This document shows, piece by piece, positions 7,566 through 14,331 of a stretch of DNA of 23,922 nucleotides. The position numbers and the translations under genes are program-made. This stretch comes from a virus. Position 1 is the stretch's first letter, and every line of letters starts with the position of its first letter. Below the pieces are notes generated by a model. The model was given only the letters and a program-made list of their open reading frames with translations, was not told the DNA's origin and made no database searches. The stretch covers positions 1 to 23,922 of the IMG/VR virus record IMGVR_UViG_3300047319_000560. One strand, written 5' to 3'.

Positions 7566-8195
7566 ATGAGCGCTAAGACCTTCGCCTGCCTGATCGGTGC
7601 CGCCCTGGCGCTGAGTGCCGCGTCCCCGGCTTCGGCTACCTTTGTGCTTGAGACAAATTTCGACAACTCGAAAAAGCTCTTCATCGACAACGACAACAAG
7701 GACGTGTTCGATTTCAAGGGCGAGGTGAACAGCCAGCACTCGGGGATTTTCATCGATATCAACACGGTCGGCGCCGTGGACACGGGAAACGGGTTCTCGA
7801 ATATCGTCCCCATCAAAGGCGGCACCCTCACCGCCGCGACGTTCACGCCGGAAGACCCGCTGAAGTTCAACGATTTTAGCCTTCGGGGGCAGCTCGTCAC
7901 CGCCGGGAAGTTCACCTTCGTGGTCCAGGACGACCAGGGAAACCCCGCCCAAACGTTCACCTTTGACAGTGGCAAAGACGATGATTTCACCCGTGTTGGC
8001 ATCATCTCGAACGACGGCGAGACGATCAAGTCGGTCGGGGTTTTCGAGGCTGGCGGTTTCAAGGAGCTGAAGCAGATCGAGTTCTCGACGATGTCGGGCG
8101 CGGTGCCCGAACCAGCCACCTGGGCCATGATGCTGCTTGGATTTGCTACGCTGGGCTTCGCTGGTTACCGGCGCCGGCGGCTTGTGGCGGCCTGA
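7566..8195 (+). CDS. Exported PEP-CTERM (PEPxxWA-type) protein carried by the phage
   Basis: This 209-residue protein has a clear Sec signal peptide (about residues 1-24, ending SPASA). Its body is beta-rich and rich in Asp, Asn, Phe and Thr. A C-terminal sorting signal contains VPEPATWAMMLLG (residues 180-192), then a hydrophobic helix and the basic end GYRRRR. In bacteria such tails are recognised and cleaved by an exosortase that sorts proteins to the cell surface or extracellular matrix. No exosortase is encoded here, so the host would supply it. It stands alone between two hairpins, a layout typical of a moron. Codons are less GC-biased than in neighbouring virion genes, suggesting separate acquisition. 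The specific role is unknown; surface modification or receptor masking are guesses. Confidence 0.9.
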   Translation: MSAKTFACLIGAALALSAASPASATFVLETNFDNSKKLFIDNDNKDVFDFKGEVNSQHSGIFIDINTVGAVDTGNGFSNIVPIKGGTLTAATFTPEDPLKFNDFSLRGQLVTAGKFTFVVQDDQGNPAQTFTFDSGKDDDFTRVGIISNDGETIKSVGVFEAGGFKELKQIEFSTMSGAVPEPATWAMMLLGFATLGFAGYRRRRLVAA

Positions 8196-8212
8196 GCTGC
8201 CGGCTCTGCCAT

Positions 8213-8300
8213 CCTCTGCGACGGTTCGCCCTTGCCCCCCATAAGTGACCCTTCGCAGAGGTAGGGGAGGCCCCTATGAGTCGCTTCTAGGGGCCTCCCC
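8213..8300 (+). promoter_or_regulatory. Two tandem hairpins between the PEP-CTERM gene and the next gene
   Basis: Hairpin 1 pairs CCTCTGCGA (8213-8221) with TCGCAGAGG (8253-8261) around a 31-nt loop. Hairpin 2 pairs 13 bases, GGGGAGGCCCCTA (8264-8276) with 8288-8300, around an 11-nt loop. Both are perfect. No T-tract follows hairpin 2. They may act as a terminator of an unusual kind, an RNA stabiliser or processing signal, or a small structured RNA. The 139-nt gap holds no gene otherwise. Confidence 0.6.
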
Positions 8301-8334
8301 GCCCTAGTCCAATCAACACCGAAAGGGATTCACA

Positions 8335-8754
8335 ATGGCATCCGCGACCATCACAGTTAAACCCGGCCAGACAGTCTCAATTTTGGGAGTGCCGGCCGAC
8401 TCGACACTTCCGCCGGTTGTCCCCGGCGGGCCGGTCGATCCCGGCTATTCGCCGCCATGGGCGCAGGTGCCGCCGGGGCCAGTCGATCCTGGTTACTCGC
8501 CGCCGTGGGCGCAGATCCGGCCGCCGGTCGACCCTGGCTACAGTCCTCCATGGGCGCAGGTGAGACCGCCTGTCGACCCTGGTTATAGCCCGCCGTGGGC
8601 GCAGGTTCCCGTCGTGCCGATCGAGCCGCCGACCGAGCCGCCGCCGACGCAACTGCCCGACGACAGCGGGCATTGGGTCTGGGCCTGGTCCCCACAGATG
8701 TCGAGGTGGGTTTGGGTGAAGGTGCCGGGCGAAGGCGAGGCTGCACCTAAATAA
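8335..8754 (+). CDS. Proline-rich tandem-repeat protein of unknown function
   Basis: This 139-residue protein follows AAGGGA at good spacing. A short beta-like N-terminus (ATITVKPGQTVSILG) leads into four tandem copies of PVDPGYSPPWAQ with the short linkers VPPG, IRP, VRP and VP (nucleotides about 8431-8610). The C-terminus has two aromatic WVW motifs (GHWVWAW and RWVWVKVPGEGE). There is no signal peptide or membrane helix. The repeats suggest an extended proline-rich rod or spacer; the WVW motifs could pack as a small beta domain. It is probably a minor virion or fibre-related protein given its place before the spike genes, but no family function is recognised. Confidence 0.75.
   Translation: MASATITVKPGQTVSILGVPADSTLPPVVPGGPVDPGYSPPWAQVPPGPVDPGYSPPWAQIRPPVDPGYSPPWAQVRPPVDPGYSPPWAQVPVVPIEPPTEPPPTQLPDDSGHWVWAWSPQMSRWVWVKVPGEGEAAPK
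8431..8610 (+). repeat. Four in-frame tandem repeats encoding PVDPGYSPPWAQ
   Basis: Four copies of a roughly 45-50-nt unit occur in a row, beginning near 8431, 8480, 8525 and 8569. The protein core is invariant except V or I after the Q, while synonymous positions differ between copies (GGCTATTCG, GGTTACTCG, GGCTACAGT, GGTTATAGC). Selection therefore appears to hold the peptide rather than the DNA. Confidence 0.9.
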
Positions 8755-8805
8755 TTCTGATTACCTGTAAGGCGCTCGCCAAAAAGCGCTCTTAGGAGAG
8801 TCCCC

Positions 8806-9867
8806 ATGATCAGATGGCTCTATGCCGCCTTGGCAGCGGTCGCGCTCGCATGCCTGCCGCAAGCGGCGGGCGCCGATGGCGGCACGCCGACCTATCGCTA
8901 TGTGACGGCCTGCGATGGGACTTTTGGCCCTCTCACTGCCAGTGGCCCTTCGACGCTGACCTATGACCAGCACGGGCAGCAATGCGGGGCTGGAGGAGGA
9001 GGCGGCGGCGGTACCGCCGGCTTCCAGCCTGCAACGGTCGGCACGCCGATCGCGGTGACGACGGGCGGCGTGACCGGGACGCTGCCGGCCGGCAGCGTGG
9101 TCGTGGCGTCAAATGTGGGCACGACCAACATTGCCTATTGTGCGCTGGGAGCCGCGACCACGACAGCCTGGCAGCCAATATCGCCGAATGGCGGCTGGTT
9201 CGCCTTCACGGTTGGCGCGGCCACACAGCTGAGCTGCATCACTACAGCCTCGACCACCACCGTCAACATGGTGGGCGGTTCGGGCTTGCCGACCGGCACA
9301 GGGGGCGGTGGGGGCGGAACGGGTGGCGGCGCGGCGACCATCATCGACGGCGGCGACGCCACGCAAGGGGCGAAGGCTGACACGGCCTGCGGCACGGATG
9401 CCGGCACCGGCTGCACGACGGAGCAGCGGCTGGCGCGTATCGCCACCAATCTGACAACGCTGAACACGACGGCCGGCGCTCCGGTCAACAACGTCGCCGC
9501 TTCTGGCGCCGATCCCTGCTTCGGCTCCCTCAAAGCCAACTTCCCTATCTCGACCGCCGCCGGTACAACCCAGTTGGTCGCGGGTGTCAGCGCCAAGAAA
9601 ATCTATGTTTGCTCGTCGCTGGTCGTGTCGGGCGGCGTGGCGGCGGTTTCCTTCATCGAGGGTACTAACTCCAGCTGTGCATCGCCGGCCGCCGTGGTGG
9701 GCTCGACGACGGCCGCCAATGGCATCCCGCTCGTCGCTAATGCCGGCTGGCAGATGGGCTCCGGGACCGGCACCGTTGCCCAGACGGCGAACAACGCCAA
9801 CTACCTTTGCCTGTTCCAGTCGTCGACCGCGCAGCTCTCGGGGAACATCACCTATGTTCAGCAATAG
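8806..9867 (+). CDS. Secreted-type Cys-containing phage structural protein
   Basis: The ATG follows TAGGAGAG at ideal spacing. The product (353 residues) has a strong signal peptide (about 1-23, ending AAGA). A small N-terminal Cys-containing region is joined by a Gly7 hinge to a beta-rich middle domain, then by a second Gly-rich hinge (TGTGGGGGGTGGG) to a DGGDATQGAKADTAC segment. The C-terminal ~120-residue domain has paired Cys (DPC, IYVCSS, NSSCAS, NYLCLF) and ends NITYVQQ. This C-terminal pattern resembles domains seen in phage fibre or baseplate-like proteins. Several Cys and a signal peptide together suggest folding with disulfides in the periplasm. It overlaps the next gene by 14 nt. 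Exact function is unknown. Confidence 0.75.
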   Translation: MIRWLYAALAAVALACLPQAAGADGGTPTYRYVTACDGTFGPLTASGPSTLTYDQHGQQCGAGGGGGGGTAGFQPATVGTPIAVTTGGVTGTLPAGSVVVASNVGTTNIAYCALGAATTTAWQPISPNGGWFAFTVGAATQLSCITTASTTTVNMVGGSGLPTGTGGGGGGTGGGAATIIDGGDATQGAKADTACGTDAGTGCTTEQRLARIATNLTTLNTTAGAPVNNVAASGADPCFGSLKANFPISTAAGTTQLVAGVSAKKIYVCSSLVVSGGVAAVSFIEGTNSSCASPAAVVGSTTAANGIPLVANAGWQMGSGTGTVAQTANNANYLCLFQSSTAQLSGNITYVQQ

Positions 9868-11254
9868 GCTGCTCGCAGCTGCAGCAGTCGCTCTCGGCCT
9901 GGCGGCTTCGCCCGCGAGCGCGGGCACCATGCTGCTGCTGAACGCCGGTCCTGCCACGCTTGGCGCTCCTGCCGTGCAGATGGTCTCGGCCATCATGACG
10001 CCCGGTGGCTCGGCCACGGTCACTCCATCCATCTCGGTGACCAATTACGCCAGCCTTGTCTCGAACGAGGGCTCGAACCTCTATAACGCCACGGTCAGCC
10101 TCAGGCAGCTGCCGATCGCGGTCAACGGCACGATCGATAACTTGGAGGTCAACTTTCCCACGAACCCGACTCCGGGATCGTGGGCTGTTTCGCTCAACAA
10201 GGCCGGGTCAGTCACGGCTCTGACCTGCACCGTGCAAAGCGGGACGCAGAACTGCGCCGACACCGGTAACGGCCATGGGGTCAGCGTAGTTCCCGGTGAT
10301 CTGCTCGCCTGGCAGTTCGTGCCGGCCGCCACGCCGACCGCACAGACCGCCGCGGTTCAGATGTCGGCGACCTTCAAGTCGGGTGTGGGGCAGGAAAGTC
10401 CGCTGTTCGGGGGCGCCATCCAGGCCAACCTGTCGACGACGGTGGCGGGCTATCTGGCCATCGGCGTGAGCTACAATAATGCCACCGAGGCCAATTCCTC
10501 GTCGCTCGTTCCCGCGAGCGGCACCATCGACAAGCTTTACATCCGCCAGTCGGCCTCGTCGGGAGCCGGGAGCTATCAATACACCCTCTACAAAAACGGC
10601 GCGCCGGCGCCTGCGGGCTGCACGGTCGGCACCAACTGCCTGGGCTGCACGACCTCGGGCACCCAGACGTGCGACTCGTCGGCATCGGGGATATCGGTCA
10701 GCGTCGCCCCGACCGATCTGGTGTCGCTGCAATTTTGCCCCTCGGGCGGGACAGGAACCAACCCGACAGTGACCTGTCAGGGCGGCTCGGCGCCGACTGC
10801 CGGCCAGGTGGGCTTCGGCTTGCGCTGGATACCCTCCTCGACCAATCAGTCGATCCTGATGAGCGTGGACAACGCGGTGCCGGCGACGACCCTGGTGCAT
10901 TACATGTCGATTATCGGGATGGCGTTCGGCAACGATACGGCCGAGGCGCCTGTGTTCGCCATCGTGCCTGCATTGCCGGCTGTCACCATGACCTTGCGCA
11001 ACCTTTACGAGGCGCAGGGCGCGGCTCCTGGCGGTGCGATCACCAGAGCCTTCACGGTGCGGGGCGGCCCTATCGGCACTCCGGCGGATCAGGCCGTCAC
11101 CTGCACGGTCGGCTCGGCGGCGCTGAGCTGCAACGACACCACCCACACTTACGCGCCGGCGGCCGCGAGCCTCATCAACTACTCGACGCTTCCGAGTGGC
11201 ACGAGCGCGGCGCTGGTGACGCTCAAGCTCGGCATGGTCGCGGTGATCCAATGA
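9854..11254 (+). CDS. Secreted-type protein with internal beta-domain repeats
   Basis: The start at 9854 is chosen because it places a clear signal peptide (MFSNRLLAAAAVALGL..ASPASA) at the N-terminus; more upstream in-frame starts lie wholly inside the preceding gene. The product has 466 residues. The body has related beta-sandwich-like units. Two copies contain GTID(N/K)L, a later TCTV or GCTV Cys, a GTQ(N/T)C pair, then G(V/I)SV and a (G/T)DL..(W/L)QF strand. A third, more divergent unit (TMTLRNLY, VTCTVGS, LSCND) ends the protein. Such units could bind glycans or form a fibre shaft, but no family is identified. The stop overlaps the next ATG (ATGA), indicating co-translation with the spike-like gene. 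Confidence 0.75.
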   Translation: MFSNRLLAAAAVALGLAASPASAGTMLLLNAGPATLGAPAVQMVSAIMTPGGSATVTPSISVTNYASLVSNEGSNLYNATVSLRQLPIAVNGTIDNLEVNFPTNPTPGSWAVSLNKAGSVTALTCTVQSGTQNCADTGNGHGVSVVPGDLLAWQFVPAATPTAQTAAVQMSATFKSGVGQESPLFGGAIQANLSTTVAGYLAIGVSYNNATEANSSSLVPASGTIDKLYIRQSASSGAGSYQYTLYKNGAPAPAGCTVGTNCLGCTTSGTQTCDSSASGISVSVAPTDLVSLQFCPSGGTGTNPTVTCQGGSAPTAGQVGFGLRWIPSSTNQSILMSVDNAVPATTLVHYMSIIGMAFGNDTAEAPVFAIVPALPAVTMTLRNLYEAQGAAPGGAITRAFTVRGGPIGTPADQAVTCTVGSAALSCNDTTHTYAPAAASLINYSTLPSGTSAALVTLKLGMVAVIQ

Positions 11255-13365
11255 GAAGGCTCCTTGCGGCAGCTCTGCTCCTTGGCCTTGCCCCGGCGCA
11301 GGCGTCGTTTCATATAGCCGGAGGCGGTGGAGGAGGTGGTGGCCCTCCCCCACCCATCGTCGCCACCACCTTCTTCCAATCCTACACGCCCGCCATCAAT
11401 GGACAGGTTCTTGGACAGGCGGTCGCCACTGGCTCCCCCACCTCTTGGTCGATTACCTCGTGCTCGGGCTGCTCGGGCTACTTCGCCATCGACAACTCGG
11501 GTAACATGACGGTCACGCCAACCGGGGCAGCGGCCATCACCACCTCGACCGGGCCGAACTCCGTCGTTTTCTCGCCGGTGGTGCAGGCGACCAATGCCGG
11601 TGGCAATGGTTCCGGCACGATCACCGTCGAGCTGTGGCCGGATGGCTCGGGCACAGCCGTCGCCGGTGGCAATGTGCAACATAGCGACTTCTTCACCGCC
11701 TATGCACCGCAGAACGGCCAGACCTACACGCGGGCTTCGTTCACGGGAAGCATCTCGGGCACGACGCTGACCACTTCAGCAGTCAGCGGGACGCCGGGCG
11801 TAGGTCAGGTGATAACGGGGAGCGGTATTCCGTCAGGGGTCTACATTACAGCGGGATCTGGGCCCACCTACACCCTCAATGCCGCCTTCACCATTGGCTC
11901 ACAGGCCATGACGGCAGTGGCCCGCCCGCCCTGGAAGGTCGCCTGCGTCGAGTACAGTTGTGGCTACTCGATCACCTACCTCAATACGCTCGCCCACCCG
12001 CTGTCGGCCTATACGTTGACGGCGCACGGGCTGAAAGATCCGAGCGTGGTCGCCAATTGGGCGCTCGATGGCATCACCTACACCAATAGCGTTCCGGCGG
12101 CCAACACCTGCGGGCTCAATAACGGCAACACGACAGCTCCGACATACATCTTTTGCCGGGGTACTCTCGGCGGCAATATCATCGGCTATGATTTTGGGTC
12201 GTTCGCGGCGGCGGGGCGATGTGTCGGCCTGTCGATAAACAACGATGTCGTGGGGCCGGGCGGCGTCCTGACCGTAGCCCATAATCGTTTCGAGAACGGC
12301 ACCGATGGCACCGCCTATTATTGCAACTCAAGCGCGAACGCCTCGATGGCCGGCCAAAGTGGGACGATTACGTCATCCGACATCGTTTACAGCAACAACT
12401 ATTGTGACGTTAAGGCGGACACAGCTCCGCCGACAGCGGGGCCGGTTCAGTCCTGCTTCCTACTGAATGCGTCCAACCACAACATCACGGCGAATTACAA
12501 CGTTTTCTTGCACCTGCACGGCCGCGCGATCATGGTGGGGACCAATGGCAACAAGATCCTGAACTTCAATTACGCGGAGGGCTTTGGCTATATTGGCTCG
12601 GTCTCGGCCGGGGGCGCCTATCACACCGAGCTGGACGAGGCCGGCTCCAGCGGAGGAACGGCTCCTTACGCCAGCCAGAGCTTCAACACCGTCCTGCAGC
12701 CGGCGACATTGACGGCGATCGAAGGCACTGCGGAGATTTACGCCTCGGCGGGCGCGGTCGGCTCGACCTGGACTCTCTACGACGCGACCAACAACACGCT
12801 GATCGTCAACCTGGCGACGAGCGAGGTGCGCATTTGCTCTAGCAACAACTGCACGGGCTCGACCAATGCCGCGAACGGCAACACGATGCTGGTGGGGCCT
12901 TCAGGGTCGCCGACCACCATCACCTTCGTGACGGCCGCCCCTAGCGGCAACCAGGTGCTGATCGGCGCGAATGCGGACGCTACACTTCAGAACCTGACGA
13001 CATTCGCCCAGGGCTCGGCTGACCCGAACATCGCGGCTTTCACCTGGTATAAATTCCGCAGCAACTGGGTGTATGCGGTCGGCCCGGCGGGAAACATGAA
13101 CGACTCGACGTTCAGGTTTTCTACGAATTGGGCGAACATCGTCTTCGCGCAAGGCCCGGAAGGCAGCATGATGCAAATTGCCTATGACACTTACGGGACG
13201 ATGAACTGGTACCGGAACTATCTCGACCCCAGCGGTAACGTGCCCAATTGCATTTTGCGTGGAAGCCCGGCCCCGACAGTCACGACGGAGAATCTCGGGC
13301 CGCCCTACAGTATCAACATGCTGACTGGCAACAGCGTCACGGCATCGACCGGTGCATGCCCCTGA
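11251..13365 (+). CDS. Secreted-type spike/fibre-like protein with probable beta-helix
   Basis: The ATG at 11251 overlaps the preceding stop (ATGA), and the signal peptide MRRLLAAALLLGLAPAQAS starts here. The product has 704 residues. A Gly8-Pro4 hinge is followed by an Ig/cadherin-like domain (about 45-140), then a module around 164-216 (FTGSISGTTLTTSAVSG..GQVITGSGIPSG) of a kind common in phage tail fibres. A region at about 320-460 has short Asn-rich turns and repeating strands (LTVAHNRFENG, IVYSNNYCDV, HNITANYNVFLHLHG), typical of right-handed parallel beta-helices of spikes and polysaccharide lyases. A GAYHTELDEAG segment follows, then beta-rich C-terminal domains. Receptor binding or glycan cleavage is inferred from fold; no catalytic residues are assigned. 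Confidence 0.75.
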   Translation: MRRLLAAALLLGLAPAQASFHIAGGGGGGGGPPPPIVATTFFQSYTPAINGQVLGQAVATGSPTSWSITSCSGCSGYFAIDNSGNMTVTPTGAAAITTSTGPNSVVFSPVVQATNAGGNGSGTITVELWPDGSGTAVAGGNVQHSDFFTAYAPQNGQTYTRASFTGSISGTTLTTSAVSGTPGVGQVITGSGIPSGVYITAGSGPTYTLNAAFTIGSQAMTAVARPPWKVACVEYSCGYSITYLNTLAHPLSAYTLTAHGLKDPSVVANWALDGITYTNSVPAANTCGLNNGNTTAPTYIFCRGTLGGNIIGYDFGSFAAAGRCVGLSINNDVVGPGGVLTVAHNRFENGTDGTAYYCNSSANASMAGQSGTITSSDIVYSNNYCDVKADTAPPTAGPVQSCFLLNASNHNITANYNVFLHLHGRAIMVGTNGNKILNFNYAEGFGYIGSVSAGGAYHTELDEAGSSGGTAPYASQSFNTVLQPATLTAIEGTAEIYASAGAVGSTWTLYDATNNTLIVNLATSEVRICSSNNCTGSTNAANGNTMLVGPSGSPTTITFVTAAPSGNQVLIGANADATLQNLTTFAQGSADPNIAAFTWYKFRSNWVYAVGPAGNMNDSTFRFSTNWANIVFAQGPEGSMMQIAYDTYGTMNWYRNYLDPSGNVPNCILRGSPAPTVTTENLGPPYSINMLTGNSVTASTGACP

Positions 13366-13422
13366 ACGCCTGCTGATCTAGGCCGCCTCCGCGCGGTCCT
13401 CTCTTCACAAGGAATCTTTATC

Positions 13423-14295
13423 ATGACCAACGACCTCGATCACGAGGCCGAGGCGCTTGCTTTGGCCGATGCAACGCTGTCTGCCGAGTCCGAGGAGGCC
13501 CTGCACGAGGAGCCGGTAGCGCAGGCTCAACCGCAGCCTGGCGCCGAGCCCGAGGCGCAGGCCCAGCAGCCCGCTCAGCAGGCCCACCAGGTTGTCCAAC
13601 AGGCACCGCAGGCTCAGCCCGACCAGGTCGTCCTGACCCGCGCCCAGGCCCAGGAGATCGAGCGCCGCCTGGCGCTCTATGACCAGCAGCAGAAGGCGGC
13701 GCAGCCGCAGCCGCAGCCGCCCGATCCGTTCGTCAACCCCACCCAGTTCGCCGATGCCCGCATCCAGCAGGCCATCGCGCCGATCGTGTCGCAGCTGCAG
13801 GCGGTCGTCGCTAACAACAACCTCGCCGCCGCTCGGGCCATCCATGGTGCCGAGAAGGCCGATCTTGCCTACCAAGAGTTTGACCGCGCCCTGCCCACCA
13901 TGTCCCCCTTCGAGGCGGCACAGGTCATGCAGGCCGCCAACCCCTTCGTGGCTGCTGTGCAATGGCATACCCGCCGCGAAAACCTGACGAAGGTCGGAGA
14001 CGACCTCAACGCCTACAACGAGCGCCTCCTGCAGGAGGCCCTCCAAGACCCGAATTTCCTGGCGCGGGCTCGCGAAGCCATCAGCGCTCAGATGTCGGGC
14101 CGTGCGCCGCAGCCCCAGGCTCTCCCCCCTCGCAACGAGGCGGGACAGTTCATCGCCGCGCCGCCGACCACCCAGAAATCGCTCCCCTCAGTCAACCGTT
14201 CCGGGTCCGCGCAGTCGGCGATGTCGGCTCAACCCGTGGCGCTCGACGACCTGGAGCTCGCCGAGGAGATCTTGAGCATGGAGCGCGAGCCCTAA
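13423..14295 (+). CDS. Capsid scaffolding protein
   Basis: This 290-residue protein lies directly upstream of the major capsid gene, the classic place for a scaffold. The N-terminus is acidic (EAEALALADATLSAESEEALHEE), followed by a Gln/Pro/Ala-rich disordered stretch, a helical central part (LTRAQAQEIERRLALYDQQQKA; RIQQAIAPIVSQLQAVVANN), and a polar tail ending AEEILSMEREP. High Gln content, predicted helix and lack of Cys are typical of scaffolds, which line the inside of the procapsid and leave before DNA fills it. It is preceded by AAGGA. The assignment rests on position and composition, as scaffolds diverge rapidly. Confidence 0.8.
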   Translation: MTNDLDHEAEALALADATLSAESEEALHEEPVAQAQPQPGAEPEAQAQQPAQQAHQVVQQAPQAQPDQVVLTRAQAQEIERRLALYDQQQKAAQPQPQPPDPFVNPTQFADARIQQAIAPIVSQLQAVVANNNLAAARAIHGAEKADLAYQEFDRALPTMSPFEAAQVMQAANPFVAAVQWHTRRENLTKVGDDLNAYNERLLQEALQDPNFLARAREAISAQMSGRAPQPQALPPRNEAGQFIAAPPTTQKSLPSVNRSGSAQSAMSAQPVALDDLELAEEILSMEREP

Positions 14296-14310
14296 AGCAT
14301 TGGGCACCGC

Positions 14311-14330
14311 TCGGCTCAGTAAGGAGCCGA
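14311..14330 (+). promoter_or_regulatory. Hairpin that sequesters the capsid ribosome-binding site
   Basis: TCGGCTC (14311-14317) pairs with GAGCCGA (14324-14330) around a 6-nt loop. The Shine-Dalgarno AAGGAG (14321-14326) lies partly in the loop and partly in the 3' arm, just before the ATG at 14332. Ribosomes finishing the scaffold gene (stop 14295) or an RNA-binding factor could open it, so it may tune capsid-to-scaffold ratio. The structure is seen; the role is inferred. Confidence 0.55.
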
Positions 14331-14331
14331 A

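Noticed and set aside
13381-13398. Terminator before the scaffold gene
   Set aside because: Only a 6-bp stem including a G-U pair is possible and no T-tract follows.
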